Source: Dermacentor variabilis (taxonomy: Eukaryota; Arthropoda; Arachnida; Ixodida; Ixodidae). Taken from it: a stretch of DNA of 64,000 nucleotides. Shown here piece after piece: positions 21,198 through 31,100 of this stretch. Location of the stretch: the NCBI RefSeq assembly GCF_050947875.1, contig NC_134568.1, positions 203,857,729-203,921,728 of the forward strand. Reading direction: 5' to 3'. Made by a program: the position numbers and the translations under genes. Every line of letters begins with the position of its first letter. Within the stretch, counting starts at the first letter, position 1. The notes under the pieces were generated by a model. It saw only the letters and a program-made list of their open reading frames with translations. It was not told the origin of the DNA and searched no databases.

Positions 21198-24100
21198 TTA
21201 GGGGCTTCGACTTAAGCCATCGGCGTTACCGTTGAGACTCCCCTTTTTGTAACGCACCTCAAAGGAATATTGTTGTAAAGCGAGGCTCCAGCGCAGGAGA
21301 CGGCCATTTTTGGGAGAGATGGTCTGCAGCCATTGGAGAGGGCAGTGATCCGTCTCAATGATAAACCTCGAGCCGGCTAGATAGCATGACAATTTCTGAA
21401 CGGCCCACACGAGACACGCACACTCCTTCTCGGTGGCGCTATACGCCTGCTCACGACTGGTCAGCTTACGACTAGCATACAGGACGGGGTGTTCTACTTC
21501 TCCATTTTCCCGTTGGCACAGTACAACGCCCATGCCTCGCTCACTAGCATCGCACTGAACAACGAACCCTTTTGTATAGTCTGGCGATCGTAGCACAGGC
21601 TGGCTTGTTAGGGCACTCTTTAGGGCGCTAAAAGCTCTTTCCTTTGTCTCGTCCCAGACGACTGTTTGAGGCTCTGTCTTTCTTAGAGCATCCGTCAGGG
21701 GAGCCGCGATATCAGAGTACCTGGGAATGTACCTCTGATAGTAGCCGGCGACACCTAAGAACGACCGAATATCGGTCTTCGTGCGCGGTTGCGGGAAGTC
21801 TCGCACAGCGGCCACTTTTATTTCAGAGGGGCGGCGACGACCCTGACCAATCACGTGACCGAGGTAGACAACCTCGGCCTGTGCTAACTGGCACTTAGGA
21901 GCCTTGACTGTCAAGCCCGCTTCGCGCAGGCGGGTTAGCACTGCCCGCAAGTGTGCCATATGCTCAGACCAGGATGCGGAGAATATCGCTACGTCGTCTA
22001 GATACGGTAAAGCGAATTCTTGCTGTCCCCGCAACACTTTATCCATGAGGCTTGAAAAACAGTATGGCGCGTTCTTCACACCAAAACTCAACACTTTAGG
22101 ACGGAATGTTCCCATTGGTGAAATGAACGCCGCATACCTACTAGCCTCTTCTGTAAGTGGAACCTGCCAATAACCCCTGACAAGATCTAGGGTGGAAATA
22201 AACTGAGCGCTACTAACTTTCTCAAGGCGCTCCTCGATGTTAGGGATCGGATAAATTTGATCTTTAGTGATGGAATTAAGCCTGCGGTAGTCGACGCAAG
22301 GACGAGGTTCCTTGCCCGGTACCTCAACTAAAATCAAAGGGGAGGTGTAATCACTCTCACCTGCCTCAATAACACCGAGCTGTAGCATTTTCTTTACCTC
22401 AGCCTCCATAATATCGCTCTGGCGGGGTGACACCCGATACGCCTTGGATCGTACTGGCTCTGGGGAGGTAAGTTCTATATCATGAGTAAGTACAGAAGTC
22501 CTACCAGGCCTCTCAGAGAACAGACCTTGAAACTCTTGTAATAGCTGGTGTAGTTCGGTTTTCTGCTCGGGCGACAGCGGTGCTTTACTGATAAGGTCAC
22601 TAATGACTTGACCGGTGTCTTCCCTGTTCGTCACTGAGCCTAGTCCCGGAAGCTCGACCGGAAGCTCTTCAGGAACGTTTACCATCATGCACACCACTGC
22701 TTCCCTTTGTCTATAAGGTTTGAGCAGATTACAGTGGTAAACTTGCTGTGCTTTCCGCTTTCCTGGCAGACTTACCACGTAGTTAACGTCCGACAGTTTC
22801 TGAACAATTCGTGCTGGGCCCTCCCACTGCACGTCTAGTTTGTTGTTTAGCGATGTGCGCAATATCATGACCTCATCGCCCACCTCAAAACGACGGGCCC
22901 TGGCTGTCCGATCATAATAAACCTTGGCCCTCTGCTGGGCCTTTGCCATTGCTTCACCTGACAACTCCTGTGCCCTTCTTAAGCGTTCGAGGAGCTTAAG
23001 CACGTACTCCACCACGACTGGGTCGTCGCCCCTGCCTTCCCACGATTCACGAAGCATGCGAAGCGGAGACCGAAGCGAGCGACCGTACACCAGTTCAGCT
23101 GGCGAAAACCCCGTAGCCGCATGCGGCGCGGTCCTTAAAGCAAACATCACCCCAGGCAGACACAGCTCCCAGTCAGTTCGATGTTCAAAACACAACGCTC
23201 TCAACACGCGCTTCATGACGGAGTGGAGCTTCTCAACGGAATTCGACTGTGGGTGGTACACTGAGCTGTGTAGCAGCTTTACCCCACACCTTTCGAGAAA
23301 AGTTGTCGTCAAAGCGCTAGTAAACACTGTGCCCTGAACTGATTGGATTTCCGCAGGAAAACCAACTCGCGCAAATATGGACAGTAGTGCATTGACTATC
23401 TCAACTGAGCTGAGTTCTTTAAGCGGCACTGCTTCAGGGAACTTTGTCGCTGGGCAGATCACAGTCAAAATGTGTCTGTACCCCGTGGCTGTTACCGGCA
23501 GAGGTCCCACTGTATCAATAACGAGCCGTTAAAAACGCTCCGTAATGATAGGTACCAATTTCAACGGCGCCCTTGATTTGTCCCCTGGTTTGCCCACCCG
23601 CTGACTGGTGTCACATGACCTCACGAAGTGGTCTGCGTCCCGAAAACACCCTGGCCAATAGTACTCTTGCAAGAGACGGTCCTTAGTTTTCTTAACTCCT
23701 AGGTGTCCGGACCACGAACCCCCGTGTGACAAGCGCAACAGATCCTGACGATAGCATTGAGGCACGATCAGCTGATCGAACTCCACTCCTCGGCGGTCTA
23801 GATACTTCCGGTACAGGACTCCACCTCTTTCCACAAAACGCGCAGTTTTCCTGGCGATACCTTCTTTGACATTGCAGCGCACGTTTTCCAGGCTGCCATC
23901 CTTTTTTTGCTCGGCTATCAAAGCCGACCGGCTGACTTTTAGCAACCTATTAAGTCCGTCTGACGTAGGCGCGATGAGCAAATCTGTAGATAGCTCTTCT
24001 AACTTTCCCGTGTCGGGCATTTCCTCTCCAGTATCTGGCGCCTTCAACGTTACAGACTCAAGTTTATTCAGTTCGTCAGCTTGCTGCACCTCTGACCCTT

Positions 24101-24266
24101 TTTCATTGTTCGATAACGTCGGCCCCGCAACTACCGCCTTTGCAGCGAGCTCCCGAACCTTCGACCTGGTTAAGGCCTGAACGCTAGCCTCACCAAACAA
24201 AAGCCCCTTCTCGCGCAGGAGGTGATCGGACCTGTTTGAAAATAGGTACGGGTACTGGGGGGGGGG
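21198..24266 (-). pseudogene. Pol region of copy 1: IN-RT-RNase H, broken
   Basis: It aligns with residues about 460-1484 of the intact copy 2 polyprotein. The piece at 23529-24200 carries the pre-integrase region and HHCC zinc-binding segment; 21198-23525 carries the integrase core, GPY/F-like module, RT and RNase H. A stop at 23526-23528 interrupts integrase between the zinc-binding region and the first catalytic aspartate. The second catalytic aspartate (IQSDQG in copy 2) is valine here (GTT, plus 23337-23339), and the last zinc-binding cysteine is serine (near 23605). RT keeps YLDD and RNase H keeps its acidic residues. The M at 23510 is a GTG in mid-frame, not a start. Not functional as an integrating element. 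Confidence 0.9.
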
Positions 24267-25639
24267 GGCAGCATAGATGACACTGCCGCCTCCGTCTCAA
24301 GCGCTCCGAAAGGTCCTTCAATAAGCACTTTTGCTACCGGCAGACACACGCTATGAGCTTCCACGGCTTGCTTGATCCACGCGCACTCGCCCGTGAACAT
24401 ATGGGGTTCTACGTAAGAGGGGTGAACTACATCCATCGTAGCTGCGGAATCGCGAAGCACCCGGCACTCTTTCCCGTTCACGAGGAGGTCTCGCATGTAA
24501 GGCTCGAGAAGCTTCATGTTCTCGTCAGTGCTGCCTATTGAAAAAAACACAACTTTTGGTGTTGTTTCCGGACACTGCGCCGAAAAGTGACCCGGCTTCT
24601 GGCACGTATAACACAAGCGCGCTCGCCTCATCTCGAACCGCTTTCTGCGTTTGGCTGCCGCCGTCTCTTTACGTTTGGTCGGACTGCTTTCACTCGCATC
24701 CTCACTACGCGTGTCCCCCTTTAATCTCATGGGCGTGAACCTCGGCCTCTCAAACTTCGAGCCAGATTCACCCTTTTGACCGTCCTTAGCTCCGCGAGCC
24801 CGACGCGTCACAAACTCCTCGGCTAGCTCAGCGGCTTTAGCCACCGTACAAACGTTTGGCCTATCCAAGACCCAGTATCGCACGTTCTCCGGTAACCGAC
24901 TATAAAACTGTTCTAGCCCGAAGCACTGCAGAACTTTATCGTGGTCACCGAACGCTTTCTCTTCTTTGAGCCACTCCTGCATGTTTGACATAAGCTTGTA
25001 CGCAAACTCTGTGTATGACTCACTTTTGCCTTTCTCATTTTCCCGAAACTTCCGACGGAACGCCTCCGCAGACAGCCGGTACTTTTTTAGCAGACTCGAT
25101 TTTACTTTGTCGAAATCCTCTGCCTCCTCTCTATCCAAGCGAGCGACTACGTCGGCCGCCTCGCCGGGTAACAAAGTGAGCAAGCGCTGTGTCCACGTTT
25201 CCCGAGAGAACCCCTGCTTCTCGCACGTTCGCTCAAAGTTAACCAGGAACAAACCAATGTCCTCTCCAAGCTTAAACGGCCGCATCAGGTCAGTCATTTT
25301 GAACAATACTCGTTCTCCTGCACCGTGTGCCTGACTTCCATTACGAGCGCGTTCCATCTCAATCTCGAGACGCTTCATTTCCAACGCGTGTTGACGGTCG
25401 CGCTCTTCTTTTTTCTCTTGTTGCTCTCGTTCTTTCTGTTCTTTAAGTTCGCGCTCCTGTCTTTTTGCAGTCTCCCTCTCCTCAATGGTCTCAAGGCATT
25501 CCGACAGCTCGTCATCCTCAGCTTCTAACTCAAGAATAGCCTTTAGCAGTTCTGGTTTTCTGAGTTTGTCCGAGACATCCAGACCCAACTCTCTTGCAAG
25601 CTCCAGCAATTTCGGTTTGCGCAACGACTTCAAATCCAT
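24170..25639 (-). pseudogene. Gag region of copy 1, shifted out of frame with pol
   Basis: It starts at ATG 25639 in a CAGCCATGG context. Residues 1-36 resemble a SAP-like helix pair, then a Glu/Lys-rich coiled coil, the capsid-like region, and a zinc knuckle CYTCQKPGHFSAQC (CX2CX4HX4C). The protease-like LRDSAATMDV follows. A run of 12 G on the plus strand (24257-24268) replaces the 7-base GGGGTGG of copy 2; the net +5 bases shift the frame, so the last ~30 residues of this 489-codon ORF are out of frame. Gag itself could still be made. Confidence 0.88.
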
Positions 25640-25993
25640 GGCTGCTCTGAATGCTGCTTTCTCTACTGCTTACTATTGTCTTGCCGCAAACTAACCCGGC
25701 AGCAACGACAAACACAATTACCAGCTCTGTTTCTAACACTAACAAAAGCCTGGCAAAGCTCAGAAGAAGAAAGTCCCGCACTCACCAAACCTCGCAGCCA
25801 AGAGTCCAGCGCAGTCGTTCCGCTGCAGGCAACCAGTCATCACACAGGGCTCGTTGCACTGCTCCCGGATCGTCGTTGAGCTGCTCAGCATACAGTCAAC
25901 TGCATATCTTCGCTGCTGGCCTCCATTGTCGCGATCTCACCGCTGGCAGACAGTTGTTTGGAGTCGGAGGCGATCTCACCGCTGCCAACCAGA
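25640..25993 (-). other. 5' leader of copy 1 with shifted primer binding site
   Basis: Between gag ATG and the 5' LTR. Directly next to the LTR (minus strand, after a 2-base TC spacer) is TGGTTGGCAGCGGTGAGAT (plus 25972-25990), close to the tRNA-Leu-matching PBS of copy 2. A further LTR-end-like TGTTTGGAG (25955-25963) and a diverged PBS-like segment (25931-25952) lie outside it. By the TSD and the 3' LTR end, bases 25955-25993 are internal in this copy although their counterpart is LTR sequence in copy 2. Confidence 0.75.
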
Positions 25994-26703
25994 TGTTTGG
26001 ATCCCACCGATGGCATCGGTTGTTGGGATCGCACCGCTGGTACGAGTTGTTGTGGTCGTACCCGCTGGTACGATTTGTTGGGAACTCGGCGCTGACGCCC
26101 GTGGTTGTACCTGGGTCGCAAGCCCCAAGGGTAGCGTTGGCCTGGCGGCCTGGGGTACAACTGGAAGCATCCGAAGGTCCCGGCAAAGCATGAGTCGACT
26201 GGTAACAACAAAACAACTTGTTTATTTTAACAGCGCAAAGAGTTGGCGGTCAGGTTGACCGAAGTAGAGAGACGGGAGAGCACTTTACTCAACAGAAGAA
26301 ATCGGAGCCCTCCTTTTGGCGTCCGGGGGCAGCTGTTTTTATACTCTCGCAGTTGAGGGCAAGAAGGAACCCCTCAATAGACGAGCACGTGATTGTACAA
26401 TGGGCTAATGGTGACGCACACTGTCGTAGCGCCGCCGGTCGGGCACAATGGCACATACACTCACACACGCACATGAAGACACGTGGCATCGGAACATGCC
26501 TGGAAACGCCTGGAAACGCCTGGCGGGGAGCGTTGCGGCGACGCCGAACGGGCCAAAATGTCTGCCGCCCCGCCGCAGTCGCGCCTGGAAACGCCTGGAA
26601 ACGCCTGGCGGGGAGCGTTGCGGCGACGCCGAACGGGCCAAAATGTCTGCCGCCCCGCCGCAGTCGCGCCGGCAAAACCGCGCGTCGCAGGCGAAACGCA
26701 ACA
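25994..26703 (-). repeat. 5' LTR of copy 1 (710 bp)
   Basis: The ends TGTTTGGATCCC and GAAACGCAACA match the left LTR. It contains an 85-bp tandem duplication beginning GCCTGGAAACGCCTGGAAAC (about 26499-26583, repeated to about 26668) that accounts exactly for the 710 versus 625 bp difference. Confidence 0.9.
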
Positions 26704-26847
26704 CTCGCAACTGAGGTTGACCCAACTTGCCTTCTTGCACAAAGCCAGCACGGATTCTGTGACATCCACCCAGCAGTTAACTTATGTATTTATTACACAC
26801 TGCAGACCCTTGGGTTCACGCAGGTGGACAGTTTCAAAATTACATAC
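26704..26847. other. 144-bp spacer between the two retrotransposons
   Basis: It starts with the CTCG duplication of copy 1 and ends with the ATAC duplication of copy 2 (26844-26847). No feature was recognised in it; it is probably pre-insertion genomic DNA. Confidence 0.8.
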
Positions 26848-27645
26848 TGTTTGAAGTCGTAGGCGATCTCACCGCTGGCAACCAGATGTTTGGGATCCGA
26901 CTGCTGGTACGATCTGTTGGGAACTCGGCGCTGACGCCCGTGGTTGTACCTGGGTCGCAAGCCCCAAGGGTAGCGTTGGCCTGGCGGCCTGGGGTACAAC
27001 TGGAAGCATCCGAAGGTCCCGGCAAAGCATGAGTCGACTGGTAACAACGAAACAACTTGTTTATTTTAACATCGCAAAGAGTTGGCGGTCAGGTTTGACC
27101 GTAGTAGAGAGACGGGAGAGCACTTCACTCAACAGAAGAAATCGGAGCCCTCCTTTTTGGCGTCCGGGGGCAGCTGTTTTTATACTCTCGCAGTTGAGGG
27201 CAAGAAGGAACCCCTCAAAAGACGAGCACGTGAATGTACAATGGGCTAATGGTGACGCACACTGTCGTAGCGATGCCGTAGCACCATGTCGAGCACGATC
27301 TCGTAGCACCCTGTCGTGGCGCTGCCGGTCGGACACAATGACTGTAATGAGAGGATGGTCCCTGCTTTGGCATCGCCTGTTTCGGGCACAATGACTGGAA
27401 CGAGATCCCTGCTTTGGCATCGCCTGTTTCGGGCACAATGACTGGAATGAGATCCCTGCTTTGGCATCGCCTGTTTCGGGCACAATGACTGGAATGCGAG
27501 GATGATCCCTAGGCGGTCGCATCGCCGCAGTCGCGCCTGGAAACACCTGGCGATGAGTGTTGCGGCGACGACGATCGGGCCAAAATGTCTGCTGCCCCGC
27601 CGCAGTCGCGCCGGCAAAACCACGTGTCGCAGGCGAAACGCAACA
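26848..27645 (-). repeat. 3' LTR of copy 2 (798 bp)
   Basis: Plus-strand ends are TGTTTGAAGTCG and GAAACGCAACA. On the minus strand TATAAAAA lies at plus 27177-27184 and AATAAA at plus 27060-27065, so R spans roughly that interval. U3 contains three copies of a 47-bp tandem unit (27357-27497; CCCTGCTTTGGCATCGCCTG starts at 27360, 27407 and 27454) that is absent from copy 1. Confidence 0.95.
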
Positions 27646-28133
27646 GACCGCCCCGCCGGGGGAAGGAGATCCCGATGGACAGGGGACTGCATCCGCTGTC
27701 CGGAGGGATGTCGCTCGATGATGCTCATAACCGAAGTCGGGCGTCCCTCGACGTTTCTTGAGCGCAGCGCACAGAGAAGGCCTCGTTCTCTTGTTCAGGT
27801 TCGCACGGGACACTGCAAAGTGACTTCGGGAGAGTTCACATTTTTGTTCTCGTTCCCGGCAAGCGTTAGAACTACGCTGAAACTCAACCGCTCAGTCAGC
27901 AAGCACGGCACAACCCTCACCAAGCCCTGCCAGGCTCTTTCCCCTTTTTATACCACTGCCTAGTTCCCTACAGTAGTCTAGCATCACTCAGAACGCGTCC
28001 ACAAATTGAAAAATTGCACTAGAAAGCATATCATCACTTTGAAACACTAAACAAAAGCAATATGTTAAAAAAAAAATCCTGCCTCAGGAAAAAAAAACAT
28101 CAGTAACAAACAATTTTGAGGCTGATTCCTACG
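27646..28133 (-). other. 3' internal non-coding region of copy 2
   Basis: Between the pol stop and the 3' LTR, homologous to 20732-21197. The expected polypurine tract next to the LTR is weak (GGCGGGGCGGTC on the minus strand). Confidence 0.65.
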
Positions 28134-31100
28134 TTAGGGGCTTCGACTTAAGCCATCGGCGTTACCGTTGAGACTCCCCTTTTTGTAACGCACCTCAAAG
28201 GAATATTGTTGTAAAGCGAGGCTCCAGCGCAGGAGGCGGCCATTTTTGGGAGAGATGGTCTGCAGCCATTGGAGAGGGCAGTGATCCGTCTCAATGATAA
28301 ACCTCGAGCCGGCTAGATAGCATGACAATTTCTGAACGGCCCACACGAGACACGCACACTCTTTCTCGGTGGCGCTATACGCCTGCTCACGACTGGTCAG
28401 CTTACGACTAGCATACAGGACGGGGTGTTCTACTTCTCCATTTTCCCGTTGGCACAGTACAACGCCCATGCCTCGCTCACTAGCATCGCACTGAACAATG
28501 AACCCTTTTGTATAGTCTGGCGATCGTAGCACAGGCTGGCTTGTTAGGGCACTCTTTAGGGCGCTAAAAGCTCTTTCCTTTGTCTCGTCCCAGACGACTG
28601 TTGGAGGCTCTGTCTTTCTTAGAGCATCCGTCAGGGGAGCCGCGATATCAGAGTACCTAGGGATGTACCTCTGATAGTAGCCGGCGACACCCAAGAACGA
28701 CCGAATATCGGTCTTTGTGCGCGGTTGCGGAAAGTCTCGCACAGCGGCCACTTTTATCTCAGAGGGGCGGCGACGACCCTGACCAATCACGTGACCGAGG
28801 TAGACAACCTCGGCCTGTGCTAACTGGCACTTAGGAGCCTTTACTGTCAAGCCTGCTTCGCGCAGGCGGGTTAGCACTGCCCGCAAGTGTGCCATATGCT
28901 CAGACCAGGATGCGGAGAATATCGCTACGTCGTCTAGATACGGTAAAGCGAATTCTTGCTGTCCCCGCAACACTTTATCCATGAGGCTTGAAAAACAGTA
29001 TGGCGCGTTCTTCAAACCAAAACTCAACACTTTAGGACGGAATGTTCCCATTGGTGAAATGAACGCCGCATACCTACTAGCCTCTTCTGTAAGTGGAACC
29101 TGCCAATAACCCCTGACAAGATCTAGGGTGGAAATAAACTGAGCGCTACTAACTTTCTCAAGGCGCTCCTCGATGTTAGGGATCGGATAAATTTGATCCT
29201 TAGTGATGGAATTAAGCCTGCGGTAGTCGACGCAAGGACGAGGTTCCTTGCCCGGTACCTCAACTAAAATCAAAGGGGAGGTATAATCACTCTCACCTGC
29301 CTCAATAACACCGAGCTGTAGCATTTTCTTTACCTCAGCCTCCATAATATCGCTCTGGCGGGGTGACACCCGATACGCCTTGGATCGTACTGGCTCTGGG
29401 GAGGTAAGTTCTATATCATGAGTAAGTACAGAAGTCCTACCAGGCCTCTCAGAGAACAGACCTTGAAACTCTTGTAATAGCTGGTGTAGTTCGGTTTTCT
29501 GCTCGGGCGACAGCGGTGCTTTACTGATAAGGTCACTAATGACTTGACCGGTGTCTTCCCTGTTCGTCACTGAGCCTAGTCCCGGAAGCTCGACCGGAAG
29601 CTCTTCAGGAACGTTTACCATCATGCACACCACTGCTTCCCTTTGTCTATAAGGTTTGAGCAGATTACAGTGGTAAACTTGCTGTGCTTTCCGCTTTCCT
29701 GGCAGACTTACCACGTAGTTAACGTCCGACAGTTTCTGAACACTTCGCGCTGGGCCCTCCCACTGCACGTCTAGTTTGTTGTTTAGCGATGTGCGCAATA
29801 TCATGACCTCATCGCCAACCTCAAAACGACGGGCCCTGGCTGTCCGATCATAATAAACCTTGGCCCTCTGCTGGGCCTTTGTCATTGCTTCACCTGACAA
29901 CTCCTGTGCCCTTCTTAAGCGTTCGAGGAGCTTAAGCACGTACTCCACCACGACTGGGTCGTCGCCCCTACCTTCCCACGATTCTCGAAGCATGCGAAGC
30001 GGAGATCGAAGCGAGCGACCGTACACCAGTTCAGCTGGCGAAAACCCCGTAGCCGCATGCGGCGCGGTTCTTAACGCAAACATCACCCCAGGCAAACACA
30101 GCTCCCAGTCAGTTCGATGTTCAAAACACAACGCTCTCAACACGCGCTTCATGACGGAGTGGAGCTTCTCAACGGAATTCGACTGTGGGTGGTACACTGA
30201 GCTGTGTAGCAGCTTTACCCCACACCTTTCGAGAAAAGTTGTCGTCAAAGCGCTAGTAAACACTGTGCCCTGATCTGATTGAATTTCTGCAGGAAAACCA
30301 ACTCGCGCAAATATGGACAGTAGTGCATTAACTATCTCAACTGAGCTGAGTTCTTTAAGCGGCACTGCTTCAGGGAACTTTGTCGCTGGGCAGATCACAG
30401 TCAAAATGTGTCTGTACCCCGTGGCTGTTACCGGCAGAGGTCCCACAGTATCAATAACGAGCCGTCTAAAAGGCTCCGTAATGATAGGTACCAATTTCAA
30501 CGGCGCCCTCGATTTGTCCCCTGGTTTGCCCACCCGCTGACAAGTGTCACATGTCCTCACGAAATGGTCTGCGTCCCGAAAACACCCTGGCCAATAGTAC
30601 TCTTGCAAGAGACGGTCCTTAGTTTTCTTAACTCCTAGGTGTCCGGACCACGAACCCCCGTGTGACAAGCGCAACAGATCCTGACGATAGCATTGAGGCA
30701 CGACCAGCTGATCGAACTCCACTCCTCGGCGGTCTAGATACTTCCGGTACAGGACTCCACCCCTTTCCACAAAACGCGCAGTTTTCCTGGCGATACCTTC
30801 TTTGACATTGCAGCGCACGTTTTCCAGGCTGCCATCCTTTTTTTGCTCGGCTATCAAAGCCGTCCGGCTGACTTTTAGCAACCTATCAAGTCCGTCTGAC
30901 GTAGGCGCGATGAGCAAATCAGTAGATAGCTCTTCTAACTTTCCCGCGTCGGGCGTTTCCTCTCCAGTATCTGGCGCCTTTAACGTTACAGACTCTAGTT
31001 TATTCAGTTCGGGCGTGCTCGGCATATCAGCTTGCTGCGCCTCTGACCCTTTTTCGTTGTTTGATAACGTCGGCCCCGCAACTACCGCCTTTGCAGCGAG

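Larger units (their letters stand above)
20107..26703 (-). mobile_element. Ty3/gypsy retrotransposon copy 1 (defective), Gmr1-like domain order
   Basis: A 6597-bp element flanked by a perfect 4-bp TSD, CTCG (20103-20106 and 26704-26707). Gag-pol is on the minus strand, so the 5' LTR is on the right (25994-26703) and the 3' LTR on the left (20107-20731). Internal sequence is closely similar to copy 2 (26848-33701) throughout. The polyprotein is broken by a G-run frameshift and a nonsense codon, and two integrase residues are substituted. The LTRs differ by one 85-bp tandem duplication, and I noticed one substitution (20250s versus 26140s), so insertion is fairly recent in spite of the ORF damage. 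Domain order, as in copy 2, is Gag-PR-IN-RT-RH. Confidence 0.93.

Noticed and set aside
21644..22173. Plus-strand ORFs antisense to gypsy pol (also 22924-23337, 29860-30273, 31912-32280)
   Set aside because: Shadows of the conserved minus-strand polyprotein; the same shadows occur in both copies because the copies are homologous.
23510..23512. Independent start codon for the copy 1 pol ORF
   Set aside because: It is a GTG (Val of the DTVGPLPV stretch) in the middle of integrase; the frame is simply what remains after the nonsense codon at 23526-23528.
27357..27497. Regularly spaced 47-bp repeats, CRISPR-like at first sight
   Set aside because: Direct tandem repeats without distinct spacers, inside a retrotransposon LTR, in a eukaryotic genome.
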